A DNA stretch of 64,000 bases from Oxynema aestuarii AP17 (lineage in GTDB: Bacteria; Cyanobacteriota; Cyanobacteriia; Cyanobacteriales; Laspinemataceae): NCBI RefSeq assembly GCF_012295525.1, contig NZ_CP051167.1:2046001-2110000 (forward strand), given 5' to 3'. Made by a program: the position numbers and the translations under genes. Shown here piece after piece: positions 8,619 to 18,105 of the stretch. Every line of letters begins with the position of its first letter. Positions within the stretch are counted from its first letter, which is position 1. Under the pieces are notes generated by a model, which saw only the letters and a program-made list of their open reading frames with translations, was not told the origin of the DNA and ran no database searches.

Positions 8619-9290
8619 ATGCCTGTTACCAAAACATTGGAAAACCAGGGGAAAGATGTTATAGTTCCTCCGTGCGATCGCTACAGTGACGAACCGCCCT
8701 TGGAAACTTACTTACACTTGCAGCAAATGATGCTGCTAATTAAATGTCTCGAATGGTTGTGGCAAGACCGCGATGACTTTTTTGCCACGGGGAATCAAAC
8801 CATTTATTATTCCGCCAATCAACGCAAATCGGAAGACTTTCGCGGTCCGGATTTCTTCGTCGTTTTAAATACCCAACGCCAACCGCGCAAAAGTTGGACG
8901 GTTTGGGAAGAAGACGGCAAATATCCTAATTTAATCGTCGAACTGCTTTCGGCGAGTACCGCTCAAGTAGACCGGGAATTGAAAAAACAAATTTATCAAG
9001 ATATTTTTCGCACTCCCGATTATTTTTGGTTTGACCCAGATTCTCTGGAGTTCGCCGGATTTCATTTAAGCGATGGCTCTTATCACCCTTTGGAGGCCAA
9101 CCCTCGCGGTCATTTGTGGAGCGAACAATTACAATTATTTTTAGGTATTGACAATCGCCAGTTGCGCTTTTTCACTCCCGAGGGGGAATTAGTCCCGACG
9201 CCGGAAGAAGCGGCGAAGTCCGGGCAAGAAAAAATCGATCGCCTCAGTGAAAAGTTGCGGGAGTTAGGTGTGGATCCCGACAGTATTTAA
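8619..9290 (+). CDS. Uma2 family protein, tandem copy 3
   Basis: A 223-residue paralogue with the same leader and core as copy 2 but a shorter coiled coil. After EEAAK it diverges to [23 protein letters not shown] and lacks the 14-residue repeats. It combines the NTQRQP of copy 2 with the YHPLEA of copy 1, a mosaic that suggests gene conversion. Its 3' end overlaps the convergent coaBC gene by 27 bases. Confidence 0.85.
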   Translation: MPVTKTLENQGKDVIVPPCDRYSDEPPLETYLHLQQMMLLIKCLEWLWQDRDDFFATGNQTIYYSANQRKSEDFRGPDFFVVLNTQRQPRKSWTVWEEDGKYPNLIVELLSASTAQVDRELKKQIYQDIFRTPDYFWFDPDSLEFAGFHLSDGSYHPLEANPRGHLWSEQLQLFLGIDNRQLRFFTPEGELVPTPEEAAKSGQEKIDRLSEKLRELGVDPDSI

Positions 9291-10532
9291 ACTGAGAAAA
9301 TCGAATAAACGATGGGCTAATTCCAACTTGCTACAAGGCTCGATTTTTTGTTGTCGTTCCTGGGAGTCGATCGCTACGGCCCAATTCGTATCGCTGCCGA
9401 AACCCGCACCACTTTTATCGATCGGATTGGCAACGATCGCGTCAAGTTGTTTGCGGCGTAGTTTATCTAGGGCTGGGGTGACAATATCTCCAGTTTGAGC
9501 GGCAAATCCCACTAATGTTTGATGGGGTTGTTTGCGTTTACCTAACTCGGCGACGATATCGGGAACGGGTTCGAGGGCGATCGCCTCGGGAAGCGAACGT
9601 TTTGGCAATTTTTCCGGGCTGTAACTGGCGGGTTTGACATCGGCGACGGCGGCGGACATAATTGTGAGATCGGCGGTCTCGAATTCGTCGAGCATCACTT
9701 GTTGCATTTGAGCTGCCGTAGTCACGGCGATCGCTCTCACTCCGCCCAAGGTAGTGAGAAGGTGGGGGGCGATCGCCGCACACACTAGCGTTACTTCTGC
9801 CCCCCGAGACACCGCAGCTTGAGCGAGGGCGATTCCCATTTTTCCCGTCGCCGGATTGCCAATAAAACGAACCGGATCGAGGTGTTCTCGCGTCCCCCCC
9901 GCACTAATTAAAACCCGCTTGCCTTGTAAGTCTCGCCGACCGCCAGTATATAATAGTGAGTCAATCCAACTCAGAAGTTGTGCGGGTTCCGCCATGCGTC
10001 CGGAACCGACCCGATCGCACGCCAAGATTCCCGATCCCGGTTCCAAGCCCCAAACGCGCGGATCGCCGAGGATCTCGCGCCAGTTGCGCTGAGTCGTAGG
10101 CTGTTCCCACATATCCGTATTCATCGCCGGGGCGAGCAATAACGGACATCTGGACGCTAAAACCGTATTAGTCAGTAAATTGTCCGCCATCCCCGTTGCC
10201 AGTTTGGCTAGGGTATTCGCCGTTAGCGGGGCGATCGCGAACAGGTCGGCCCACTCTCCTAGCTCGATATGTAAGGGTCTGCCCCGAGTGGGCGACCAAA
10301 AATCGGCGTCTGTATAGGCTGGATGACGAGACAAAGTAGAAATAGTGAGAGGCGCGATAAATTCTCGCGCCCCAGATGTCAGTATAGAACGAACTTCTAC
10401 CCCGGATTTGGCCAGAGTGGAAACGATCTCACAAACCTTATAAGCAGCAATCCCCCCCGTGATGCCGATTAAGACTCGTCCCGGACGACTCGAAGGAGGA
10501 GGGGAAATCACCGAATTGCGATCGCCGGACAT
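9264..10532 (-). CDS. coaBC: Bifunctional CoaBC (phosphopantothenoylcysteine decarboxylase/synthetase)
   Basis: This enzyme performs two steps of coenzyme A synthesis: it joins cysteine to phosphopantothenate (CoaB) and decarboxylates the product (CoaC). The N-terminal flavoprotein domain begins [20 protein letters not shown], with [21 protein letters not shown] and the active-site region [11 protein letters not shown]. The C-terminal CoaB domain starts [20 protein letters not shown] and contains [14 protein letters not shown] chose the ATG at 10532 because GGAGGA stands 10 bases upstream. A GTG at 10559 would add nine residues. The last residues are encoded inside the 3' end of the convergent Uma2 copy 3. 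Confidence 0.93.
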   Translation of the reverse strand: MSGDRNSVISPPPSSRPGRVLIGITGGIAAYKVCEIVSTLAKSGVEVRSILTSGAREFIAPLTISTLSRHPAYTDADFWSPTRGRPLHIELGEWADLFAIAPLTANTLAKLATGMADNLLTNTVLASRCPLLLAPAMNTDMWEQPTTQRNWREILGDPRVWGLEPGSGILACDRVGSGRMAEPAQLLSWIDSLLYTGGRRDLQGKRVLISAGGTREHLDPVRFIGNPATGKMGIALAQAAVSRGAEVTLVCAAIAPHLLTTLGGVRAIAVTTAAQMQQVMLDEFETADLTIMSAAVADVKPASYSPEKLPKRSLPEAIALEPVPDIVAELGKRKQPHQTLVGFAAQTGDIVTPALDKLRRKQLDAIVANPIDKSGAGFGSDTNWAVAIDSQERQQKIEPCSKLELAHRLFDFLSLNTVGIHT

Positions 10533-10559
10533 TCTGCTCGTTCCTCCTTCGAGATGCAC

Positions 10560-10787
10560 TCAAGCTTCGTCGTAGGCTTCTAAATCTAACAAGTAGATGT
10601 AGGGTTCGACGAGTTCGGGACGCTCAAAAGCGATCGCGCGGAGCAAATGCCAATCGTTCAAGCCTTCAAAGGCATTCGTATACTCATCGCACTCCAGGCG
10701 AAATGCCAATTGTTCAACATCCGATGGGGTGAGAGCAGCAATGTCCCGCTTTGAAATCGTAGCTGTAATCACAATCTGCGCCTCCAT
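10560..10787 (-). CDS. DUF2555 family protein
   Basis: A 75-residue acidic cyanobacterial protein with the segment LTPSDVEQLAFRLECDEYTNAFEGLNDW followed by HLLRAIAFERPELVEPYIYLLD, here cited in two pieces, characteristic of DUF2555. Its function is unknown. It lies directly upstream of coaBC on the same strand with its stop 27 bases before the coaBC ATG, so the two are probably cotranscribed. That pairing is familiar in cyanobacteria. Confidence 0.8.
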   Translation of the reverse strand: MEAQIVITATISKRDIAALTPSDVEQLAFRLECDEYTNAFEGLNDWHLLRAIAFERPELVEPYIYLLDLEAYDEA

Positions 10788-10920
10788 CCACGTAAAGCCT
10801 ACATCGATTTGGATTCGATGCCGATTTGTCTTTAAATTCTACCGCAAGCGATCCGGTATCGGGAGAATTTGCAAAGGTTTTCAATATTCGGTTTTTAGGG
10901 GGGATGTGTTACCGCCTCGA

Positions 10921-10940
10921 TCTAAAATCTAAAATCTAAA
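10921..10940. repeat. TAAAATC-type short tandem repeat
   Basis: Reiterated TCTAAAA units lie just past the esterase stop codon. The same 7-8-mer, in the opposite orientation, is found at 11569-11601 before the esterase and again at 22337-22375. Such short tandemly repeated heptamers are common in filamentous cyanobacteria. Confidence 0.7.
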
Positions 10941-11559
10941 CCTCCCCCAAATTCAATCCCCGAACAAATTGATGGAAGAGGGCGATTTCTTCGGGACAGA
11001 TGGCGTGATTCATCGTAAATTCGCGATATTGAACGCTCATCCCTAATGCTTGGAACAAATCGCGGACTTGGTGGGCGGCGGCGATCGGGACGACTGGATC
11101 TTGGATGCCGTGCATGATTAAACTGGGGGGGAGGCGATCGCCCGTCGGTTCCGGTTCGCAGTGCAGGTAACCACTCATCGACACGAGCGCCGCCACGGGT
11201 AAGCGCAACCCGACATCGAGAATCGTGGCGCCGCCTTGCGAAAAACCACTTAAAATCGTTCGCGATAAGGGAACCCCCGTGTCCTGTTCCAATTCGCCCA
11301 ACCAATCCATAACCTGTTGGCGACTCTCTTCTAATCCTTCGTAATTGTCGCTCTCCAAGTCGTACCACATCTTACCCCCCGGGACTTGAGGATGGGGGAA
11401 GGGGGCGTCGAGAAATTCAAACTGATATTCCGGTAAATTTAAAGCTTCGGCGAGGGGTTCGAGGTCGTAGCAATTGGCACCCCAGCCGTGCAGCATGACG
11501 ATAATTCCTGTAGGGGATTGAGTCGTTGTGGGTTTAATGGAAATGGATTTAAGAGACAC
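10936..11559 (-). CDS. Alpha/beta hydrolase, carboxylesterase/phospholipase type
   Basis: A 207-residue serine hydrolase of the carboxylesterase / acyl-protein thioesterase family (Abhydrolase_2). The oxyanion-hole region is IVMLHGWGANCYDL, the nucleophile elbow is LSGFSQGGATI, the catalytic aspartate is in HGIQDPVVPI, and the histidine is in TMNHAICPEE. There is no signal peptide, so it acts in the cytoplasm, probably on small esters or lysophospholipids. The natural substrate is unknown. It is flanked on both sides by TAAAATC short tandem repeats. Confidence 0.85.
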   Translation of the reverse strand: MSLKSISIKPTTTQSPTGIIVMLHGWGANCYDLEPLAEALNLPEYQFEFLDAPFPHPQVPGGKMWYDLESDNYEGLEESRQQVMDWLGELEQDTGVPLSRTILSGFSQGGATILDVGLRLPVAALVSMSGYLHCEPEPTGDRLPPSLIMHGIQDPVVPIAAAHQVRDLFQALGMSVQYREFTMNHAICPEEIALFHQFVRGLNLGEV

Positions 11560-11568
11560 GGCGATGTG

Positions 11569-11601
11569 ATTTTAGATTTTAGATTGTAGATTTTAGATTG
11601 T
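11569..11601. repeat. ATTTTAG-type short tandem repeat
   Basis: Four ATTTTAGATT-like units lie immediately upstream of the esterase gene. They are the inverse of the array at 10921-10940 on the other side of that gene. Confidence 0.7.
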
Positions 11602-11636
11602 ATATGAAGAGCTTCTCGCTGCTGAGGGGCGATCGC

Positions 11637-14600
11637 TCAATCTCTGGGAATTCTTCCTCGTGGTTCGTCCCTACTCCCAACAACATTACAGTCTACATCA
11701 GGATACCAAGTTGCCCGATCGCCCCTCTCCCTTGCCGTCAACACCGTTTCCCCTCGATCGTTCACCGTCCAGCCGCGTGCTTCCACCAAGGGAGGCGGAC
11801 TCGATTCGGGATCGGGAGGAGCAACAGGAAAGGAATGGCGATCGACATTGGCAGGATGAGGCGTCATTTCGCCAAAATCGACCCAAATACTTTCGCTGGT
11901 GAGGGGATCGTCTGGATTGAACGGCAAACCACCCCGTCCGGTGACGATAAATTCGCTGCGATTGGCGTCATTACCGCAACCTTGGAAGACGCGATCGCTC
12001 GCCTGGATAAATTGCGAGGGTAACGGGACGATCCCCTGACTCGGATCGAGATCCGGGGTGTCGATGCGGACCACACCATCGATCCCGCGTTGGGAACTGG
12101 CGCTAATTTGGCTGTCGGGAGACTCGAATAGCCCTTGAGTCAAAATACTGATGTTGCCGCCGTTTCCTTGAATGGCGGTGGCGCGAATTTGACTATTTTC
12201 GAGAACGCTTAACACGTCAGTGGAGATCGCGACGTTGCCGCCATTTCCCGATCCGGTCGCTTCGGCAGACATTTCGGAGTTGCGGCGCAAGGTGACCGCT
12301 TGGGGAGAGGCGATCTCGATATTTCCCCCTTGACCGGAGGCGGTAATGGCGACGAGTAGACTCGAATCTAACACGAGGCGATCGCTGGTAATTTTGAGGT
12401 TGCCGGAATCCCCTTCCCCGGAACTGCTCACGGTAATCCCAGACTGATTCGTCAGGGTCAAAGAAGGGGTGACGATCGCCAATTGTCCGGCATTTCCCGC
12501 GCTCAAGGTAGCGGTGACCAAACTGCTGTTATCGGTGATTTCCACCCTTTCCGAGGCAAAAATGCTCAGATCGCCGCCTTTTCCCTGGGTTGAGGTAGCG
12601 GTAGAAATCCCCGAGGCGTCGGTGACCCTTAACGATCCGGTTTCGATCCGCAATCCGCCTGCATCTCCGGATCCTTCGGTGGTGGTCAAGATCGCCGATC
12701 CGTCGCTCAAGTCGATCGCTTCAGATGCCTTAATATCAATCGAACCACCGGATCCTTGGGCGATCGTCGAAGTAATCGCTGCAGCTTGATTGCGCAATAT
12801 CAATCGTCCGGTATTGACGCTTAAATTCCCCGCTTCACCTTCCCCAGAGGTTCCCGTCAGCAAGGTGGAGCGATCGAGTTCGACCCATTCCGAGGCGCGA
12901 ATGGTCAAATTGCCCCCATCCCCTTGCAATAAGGTCGCCGTGGAGATGTTGCCGCGATCGCGCACGCTGAGACGACGAGTTTCGAGGGTCAAATTGCCCG
13001 CCTTCCCCGGTCCGACACTCGAAGTATACAAGCCATCTTGTAAATTCGCCGGGTCAAAATTGCCCTCGATGACGGCAGTTCCTAAATCAAATTCTCCCGT
13101 TCCAAAGATGGTGACCGAATCGGTGGCGCGAATAGTCAGGTCTCCTCCTTCCCCGGATCCGGTGGTCGCCGCAGAAATTAAGGCGCCGTCGCCGACCAGG
13201 AGCGATCGCGCCGTCACGTTTAAATCCCCTGCCGGACCGATATCGTAGCTTTGGGTAAATAAGCCACTCGATTTAATCCGATTGGGCGATCGCCCGACAA
13301 TTTCCACCGTATCTGCGTTAATATTCACCGTTCCACCCGCTACCGCACTAAAACTCGATGCCGCAATTTGGGCGCCCCCGCGCAAACTCAATCGCGGCGT
13401 CGTCACGTTCAAATTGCCTGCAGGTTCGGTAGCATCCCAATATGCCGTGGCAAACATGCCGCTATTAAACCGTTCGTTCGGGGTCATCCCGACGATTTCC
13501 ATCGCTTCGGTAGCGGTAATGTTGACCATTCCCCCGCGTCCGTCGCCGAAGGTAGACGCGGCGATCGCCCCCCCTTCGAGAATTTGGATCGTTTTGGCGT
13601 TGACTTCAATTTGTCCCGCGTCGGCGTTACCGAAATTGTCCGCGAAAAATTGAGACCCCCGCAGGGCGATCGCCCCCGCCTCTACGGTCAGATTACCGCC
13701 GTTTCCCGTGGCGAACGGGGCCGTGGAAATAAAGGCGCCATTGTCTAAATTCAACTGTTGCGATCGCACCTGCAAATTTCCCGCAGAACCGGAACCGAAA
13801 CTGAGCGAAAAAATCCCCGTGGACAGTTGGTCCGGACGGGTGACTCGTTTCTCAAAGAGGTCGTCGAGAATGTCTTGATACGTCCCGTCACCGACCAGAG
13901 TAATGTCCCCACTCACCTCAATTTCCATATTCCCGCCGTTTCCCGACCCGAAGGTAGACGCCGACAAGTGCGACCGATCGCCCATTTGTAATTGGGACGC
14001 GCTCACCCACATCCCGCCGCCGTCGCGATCGCCCAAGGTATTTGTGATAATTTTAGAATTATCTTGCAAGGTTACGCGATCGCCCCACAGCCGCAGTTCC
14101 CCCGCGCCCACCCCACTCGCATCGACGATCGCCCCGTCGGAAAACGTCAGGTTGCCCCGTCGGACTTCTCCCGAAAACGTCCCGTCAAACCGGGCAACTC
14201 CATTAGTTATTCCCAAAACTTCCAGATAGCCTCCCGGCGATCGCACCTCCCCCGCCGCGATCGTCACTTCCGCGCCCCCCAATCGCAACTCGCGATCGGG
14301 AGCCCCTGCTAAAATTGCAGAATTAACGCCAATCTTGCCCGAATTTTCCCCATACTGCAACCCCACCGGAACGGCGATCGTCAGTACGGACTCACTCCCC
14401 TCCGGACGCGCCGAAAACCCCGTTCCATCGTCAAATAACAGGCGTTCGGCACTACTCGCGACCAGAGATCCCCCCAAATTCAAGCGCGCATTCGGTCCGA
14501 ACTGAATCCCGTTGGGGTTGAGGACAAATAAGTTCGCATTGCCATTCGCCGCCAAAACCCCATCGATATTCGAGATTTGATTTCCCGTAACGCGGGTAAT

Positions 14601-14885
14601 AATATTGGCGATCGCCTCTCCATTATTAAAATAGGCCGTTTCTCCCGCCGAAATTCCAAATCGTTCAAAGCTATGAAATAAATTATTGCCCGCTTGAGTC
14701 CCACCAGTAATCGTTTTTAGAGTATCTTCCGTCGTTACGGTAGAATTATTAGGAAGTGTCGCATCCGGAATAATCTGACCGAGAACGACAGAGGGAGAGG
14801 CGATCGTACCGACGACAAACAATAAACAAGCCGACTTGGAACGAGTCAGCCAGCCAGAAACAAAGTGGAGACGACGCGGAAGCAT
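11637..14885 (-). CDS. Filamentous haemagglutinin-type exoprotein (TPS domain, beta-helix)
   Basis: A 1082-residue secreted protein. A long signal peptide (residues 1-37, ending SVVLG|Q) is followed by a two-partner-secretion haemagglutination domain (about 38-160), with NLFHSFERFGISAGETAYF, NIITRVTGNQISNIDG and NLFVLNPNGIQFGPNARL. The rest, to about residue 960, is a run of repeats rich in G, N and T with motifs such as GSGNGGNLT, expected to form a right-handed beta-helix. In known systems such proteins are exported by a TpsB/FhaC-type outer membrane pore, which is not in the window. The C-terminal 100 residues are proline-rich and end GRIPRD. A role in adhesion or surface contact is an inference. 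Confidence 0.88.
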   Translation of the reverse strand: MLPRRLHFVSGWLTRSKSACLLFVVGTIASPSVVLGQIIPDATLPNNSTVTTEDTLKTITGGTQAGNNLFHSFERFGISAGETAYFNNGEAIANIITRVTGNQISNIDGVLAANGNANLFVLNPNGIQFGPNARLNLGGSLVASSAERLLFDDGTGFSARPEGSESVLTIAVPVGLQYGENSGKIGVNSAILAGAPDRELRLGGAEVTIAAGEVRSPGGYLEVLGITNGVARFDGTFSGEVRRGNLTFSDGAIVDASGVGAGELRLWGDRVTLQDNSKIITNTLGDRDGGGMWVSASQLQMGDRSHLSASTFGSGNGGNMEIEVSGDITLVGDGTYQDILDDLFEKRVTRPDQLSTGIFSLSFGSGSAGNLQVRSQQLNLDNGAFISTAPFATGNGGNLTVEAGAIALRGSQFFADNFGNADAGQIEVNAKTIQILEGGAIAASTFGDGRGGMVNITATEAMEIVGMTPNERFNSGMFATAYWDATEPAGNLNVTTPRLSLRGGAQIAASSFSAVAGGTVNINADTVEIVGRSPNRIKSSGLFTQSYDIGPAGDLNVTARSLLVGDGALISAATTGSGEGGDLTIRATDSVTIFGTGEFDLGTAVIEGNFDPANLQDGLYTSSVGPGKAGNLTLETRRLSVRDRGNISTATLLQGDGGNLTIRASEWVELDRSTLLTGTSGEGEAGNLSVNTGRLILRNQAAAITSTIAQGSGGSIDIKASEAIDLSDGSAILTTTEGSGDAGGLRIETGSLRVTDASGISTATSTQGKGGDLSIFASERVEITDNSSLVTATLSAGNAGQLAIVTPSLTLTNQSGITVSSSGEGDSGNLKITSDRLVLDSSLLVAITASGQGGNIEIASPQAVTLRRNSEMSAEATGSGNGGNVAISTDVLSVLENSQIRATAIQGNGGNISILTQGLFESPDSQISASSQRGIDGVVRIDTPDLDPSQGIVPLPSQFIQASDRVFQGCGNDANRSEFIVTGRGGLPFNPDDPLTSESIWVDFGEMTPHPANVDRHSFPVAPPDPESSPPPLVEARGWTVNDRGETVLTARERGDRATWYPDVDCNVVGSRDEPRGRIPRD

Positions 14886-14970
14886 CTATACAAGGGGTAG
14901 GGGGTTACCGTCAGGCTAGCATAGGTTCGTCGGAATTGTCCCAAACCTTTGACGGGAGGGAAAAAATAGA

Positions 14971-14994
14971 GAGTTGAGAGTTGAGAGTTGAGAG
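14971..14994. repeat. Short tandem GAGAGTT-type repeat
   Basis: Three to four near-copies of GAGTTGA/GAGAGTT lie in tandem immediately beside the left terminal repeat of the MITE-like element. Confidence 0.7.
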
Positions 14995-15148
14995 ACTGTT
15001 TATAAAATAAACATTAACAGCCCTGTTTGAGAGGAGGCAATCGCCCCAGCATCAAACGACCGATGGCAGCCATCGGTTTACCCAAGATCGGGGGTTTGGT
15101 CACCCAACCCCTACAAGATTTTTTATCTTTTCTTCATAAACAGTCTCT
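14991..15148. mobile_element. MITE-like element with 16-bp terminal inverted repeats
   Basis: The left end AGAGACTGTTTATAAA (14991-15006) is matched by the inverted right end at 15133-15148 with one mismatch. The 158-bp interior has no coding potential but contains a further hairpin around GATGGCAGCCATC. Size, inverted ends and lack of genes fit a miniature inverted-repeat transposable element. The parent transposase is not in the window. It lies in the 375-base gap between two divergent genes. Confidence 0.6.
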
Positions 15149-15260
15149 TAGATGATGGAGTAAACCCTCGTATCTCCTGCCTTTTCCCCACCCCCTCCTA
15201 GAGAAAAAACAAACTTCGGCGTATCCTAAAAACGATATCGAGAGAAAGGATTACGGAGTC

Positions 15261-16826
15261 ATGGCGCGTCTGGCACTGCTGAGTACATCTGATAAAACCG
15301 GGTTAGTAGAATTCGCCCGTCACCTCGTTGAGGAGTTCGAGTTCGACCTCATCAGCAGTGGTGGGACGGCAAAAGTCTTGAAAGAAGCGGGATTACCCGT
15401 GACCAAAGTTTCCGATTACACCGGATCGCCGGAAATTTTGGGCGGTCGCGTCAAAACCTTGCACCCGCGCATTCACGGCGGTATTTTAGCCCGTCGCGAT
15501 TTGGCCGAAGATCGGGCGGATTTGGACAATAACGACATTCGCCCCATCGATCTGGTCGTGGTTAATTTATATCCGTTCGAGCAAACGATCGCCAAACCAG
15601 GAACGACCCTGGCGGAGGCGATCGAAAATATCGATATCGGCGGACCGACCTTATTGCGCGCCTCGGCGAAAAATTACGCTCATTTAACCGTATTGTCCGA
15701 TCCGGCGCAATACGAGGCGTATCTCGGCGAATTGCGCGCCAAAAACGGCGAAGTTTCCCTAGAATTCCGGCAAGCGTGCGCCCGCGAGGCATTTTGGCAT
15801 ACGGCGAGTTACGATCGCGCGATCGCCACGTACCTCAGCGAACAACCCCTCGAAAACGTTCCCGAAAGCTTGCCGCAACAGCAACATTTCGGCATTGCCG
15901 GATCGTTGATGCAGTCCCTCCGCTACGGCGAAAACCCCCATCAATCCGCCGGATGGTATCAAATCGGCGCGCAACCGACGGGATGGGCCGCCGCCGAGAA
16001 ATTGCAGGGGAAAGAACTCAGTTATAACAACTTAGTCGATTTAGAAGCTGCCCGCCGCATTATTTGCGAGTTTGTCGGCCCGGAGAATTCCCCCGCCGCC
16101 GCCGTGCTCAAACATACCAATCCCTGTGGGGTGGCGATGGGTGAGACCTTGGTAGAAGCCTATCAGAAAGCCTTTGCTGCCGATTCCGTATCCGCTTTTG
16201 GCGGAATTGTCGCCTTAAACCGGGCGATCGACGCAGCAACGGCCACGGAATTGACGAAAACCTTCCTCGAATGCGTCGTCGCCCCCGCTTGCGAACCGGA
16301 AGCGGCAGAAATTCTCCAGAAAAAGTCCAAAGTCCGGATTTTAACCCTTTCCGATTTAACTACCGGACCGAAACAGACCGTCAAGGCGATCGCGGGCGGA
16401 TTTTTAGTCCAGGACTCGGACGATGCTGTAGAAAATCCCGACAACTGGGAAGTGGTGACCGAGAAAAAACCCAGTGACGACCAACTGGCGGAACTTCTGT
16501 TCGCTTGGAAGGTCGTCAAGCACGTTAAATCTAACGCAATTTTAGTCTCGCGCGATCGCGCCACCTTGGGCGTCGGCGCCGGACAAATGAACCGGGTTGG
16601 GGCGGTCAAAATTGCCCTGGAAGAAGCCGGAGACCGCGCCCAAGGCGCCGTTTTGGCCTCCGATGGCTTTTTCCCCTTCGACGACTCCGTAAGAACGGCG
16701 GCGGCGGCAGGCATCACCGCGATCGTCCAACCGGGGGGCAGTATGCGCGATCGAGATTCGATCGCCGCCGCCAACGAACTCGGCATCGTCATGGTCTTGA
16801 CGGGAATGCGGCATTTCTTACATTAA
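15261..16826 (+). CDS. purH: Bifunctional AICAR transformylase / IMP cyclohydrolase
   Basis: This enzyme catalyses the last two steps of de novo purine synthesis, formylating AICAR with 10-formyl-tetrahydrofolate and closing the ring to IMP. The N-terminal MGS-like cyclohydrolase domain (residues 1-195) has ALLSTSDKTGLVEFARHL, SSGGTAKVL and the motif GGRVKTLHPRIHGGIL. The AICARFT domain follows with LRYGENPHQSAGWY, VLKHTNPCGVA (catalytic Lys-His) and DSVSAFGGIVALN. The length of 521 is normal. The start at 15261 is preceded by GAAAGGATTACGGAGTC. The gene stands alone, and a 12-bp triplication lies across its stop codon. Confidence 0.96.
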   Translation: MARLALLSTSDKTGLVEFARHLVEEFEFDLISSGGTAKVLKEAGLPVTKVSDYTGSPEILGGRVKTLHPRIHGGILARRDLAEDRADLDNNDIRPIDLVVVNLYPFEQTIAKPGTTLAEAIENIDIGGPTLLRASAKNYAHLTVLSDPAQYEAYLGELRAKNGEVSLEFRQACAREAFWHTASYDRAIATYLSEQPLENVPESLPQQQHFGIAGSLMQSLRYGENPHQSAGWYQIGAQPTGWAAAEKLQGKELSYNNLVDLEAARRIICEFVGPENSPAAAVLKHTNPCGVAMGETLVEAYQKAFAADSVSAFGGIVALNRAIDAATATELTKTFLECVVAPACEPEAAEILQKKSKVRILTLSDLTTGPKQTVKAIAGGFLVQDSDDAVENPDNWEVVTEKKPSDDQLAELLFAWKVVKHVKSNAILVSRDRATLGVGAGQMNRVGAVKIALEEAGDRAQGAVLASDGFFPFDDSVRTAAAAGITAIVQPGGSMRDRDSIAAANELGIVMVLTGMRHFLH

Positions 16827-16856
16827 TGTAGGCATTAATATAGGCATTAATGTAAG
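16821..16856. repeat. 12-bp tandem repeat x3 across the purH stop codon
   Basis: Three units of the type CATTAATRTARG run from the last histidine codon and TAA stop of purH into the 3' untranslated region. It parallels the 13-bp triplication across the BON gene stop at 3733-3771. Confidence 0.9.
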
Positions 16857-16901
16857 TCAGGCATCGGGCCGACTTCTAGACAAGACAAAATCAATTCTGT
16901 G

Positions 16902-16922
16902 GGGCAGGCATCGGGCCTGCCC
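16902..16922 (+). terminator. Hairpin downstream of purH
   Basis: The 8-bp stem GGGCAGGC / GCCTGCCC with a 5-base loop lies 75 bases after the purH stop. There is no strong U tract, so termination is likely but not certain. Confidence 0.5.
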
Positions 16923-17023
16923 GTTACTCCTGTCCATTCCCTCTTGATTTTCTTTTCAATAAAGCCTAAAAATATTCTCTCATCTCGACGATCTCATCTT
17001 GTTAACATTAGGAAGAAAAAAAT

Positions 17024-18085
17024 ATGCGCGATCTCGCCCCTTTACTGCCCAGCAACTGGCAAGAATGGATTGCCAACCATAAATCTCGCAAGATTGCCGA
17101 CGGTGAAATCGTCAACGCCATGATCGAACAAGGCATTGACATTAGAATAGCGACAGCAGCCGTTAAGGAAATTATTCCCACCGAGAAGAACAATGGCGAT
17201 CGCGCTACCGATGGCAAAATTGCACAACTCGAAGCCAAAATTGCCCAACAAGCCGAACAACTCAAAAGCTTAAAACTACAACTCGATATTTATTACGATT
17301 TAGAACAACTCGAACCCAATTTCGGCAAAGTCGAACGGCGATCGGGGTTATCCCGTCAAGAATTCCTCGAAAACTATTACGCCAAAAATCGCCCCGTTAT
17401 CTTGACCGATATCGTTCCCCAGTGGAAAGCTCATTCACGGTGGACCCCCGACTATCTCAAAAAAAAATACGGTCATCTCGACGTTTCCGTTCAGTACGAT
17501 CGCCACTCCAACCCGCTTTATGAAATCGAAAAAGAAAAACATCAAAAAACGATGAAATTAGGCGAATATGCCGATCTCGTCGTCAATGGCGGTAAAACAA
17601 ATCAATATTATATGGTGCCCTTTAACGCCAATATTCTCAAAGATGAATTTCAAGGCTTATTTGAAGATGTCCAACTCTCCGACAACTATTTCGATCGCAG
17701 CTTAGGACGAGAACGTTTCTCATTTTGGTTCGGTCCGGAAGGAACGATTACCCCGCTTCATTTTGACCTGATGAATAGTTTTCTCTGTCAGGTTTACGGA
17801 CGCAAACGGATGCGACTAATTTCGCCCAACCAAAAACATCTCATGTACAACTACATGAGTTTCCACACCCCAATCGATCTCGACCGTCCGGATTTTACAA
17901 AATACCCTTTATTTAAAAACGTTAACGTCATCGACGTCGTGATTCACCCCGGTGAAGCGATGTTTGTTCCGGCGGGGTGGTGGCATCACGTCACTGCTTT
18001 AGATATTACCATTTCCCTCTCGGTGATGAATTTTGTTTTTCCGAACGGTTACGACCACTTACTCAGTAAAAATTACGAGATTTAG
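17024..18085 (+). CDS. JmjC/cupin-like Fe(II)/2-oxoglutarate oxygenase
   Basis: A 353-residue cytoplasmic protein. The N-terminal 55 residues form a small helical domain (DGEIVNAMIEQGIDIRIATA). Residues 62-98 are a coiled coil, and residues 100-345 form a cupin_8/JmjC domain starting FLENYYAKNRPVILTDIV. The metal ligands are H246 and D248 in TPLHFDLMN and H321 in VPAGWWHHV, so the enzyme is probably active as a hydroxylase of protein or small-molecule substrates. The start is supported by AGGAAG upstream. The next gene on the same strand begins 20 bases later and encodes a dioxygenase-fold protein, which suggests an operon. The substrate is unknown. Confidence 0.85.
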   Translation: MRDLAPLLPSNWQEWIANHKSRKIADGEIVNAMIEQGIDIRIATAAVKEIIPTEKNNGDRATDGKIAQLEAKIAQQAEQLKSLKLQLDIYYDLEQLEPNFGKVERRSGLSRQEFLENYYAKNRPVILTDIVPQWKAHSRWTPDYLKKKYGHLDVSVQYDRHSNPLYEIEKEKHQKTMKLGEYADLVVNGGKTNQYYMVPFNANILKDEFQGLFEDVQLSDNYFDRSLGRERFSFWFGPEGTITPLHFDLMNSFLCQVYGRKRMRLISPNQKHLMYNYMSFHTPIDLDRPDFTKYPLFKNVNVIDVVIHPGEAMFVPAGWWHHVTALDITISLSVMNFVFPNGYDHLLSKNYEI

Positions 18086-18105
18086 AAGGAAAGCGATCGC
18101 GGACT

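Larger units (their letters stand above)
7152..9290 (+). repeat. Tandem gene triplication (three Uma2 copies)
   Basis: The shared sequence starts at AAAGATGTTATAG, found at 7152, 7881 and 8652, so the offsets are 729 and 771 bases. Copy 2 carries one extra 42-bp coiled-coil unit, which accounts for the difference. The copies are nearly identical apart from a few substitutions and a divergent 3' end in copy 3, which points to recent duplication or ongoing gene conversion. Confidence 0.95.
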
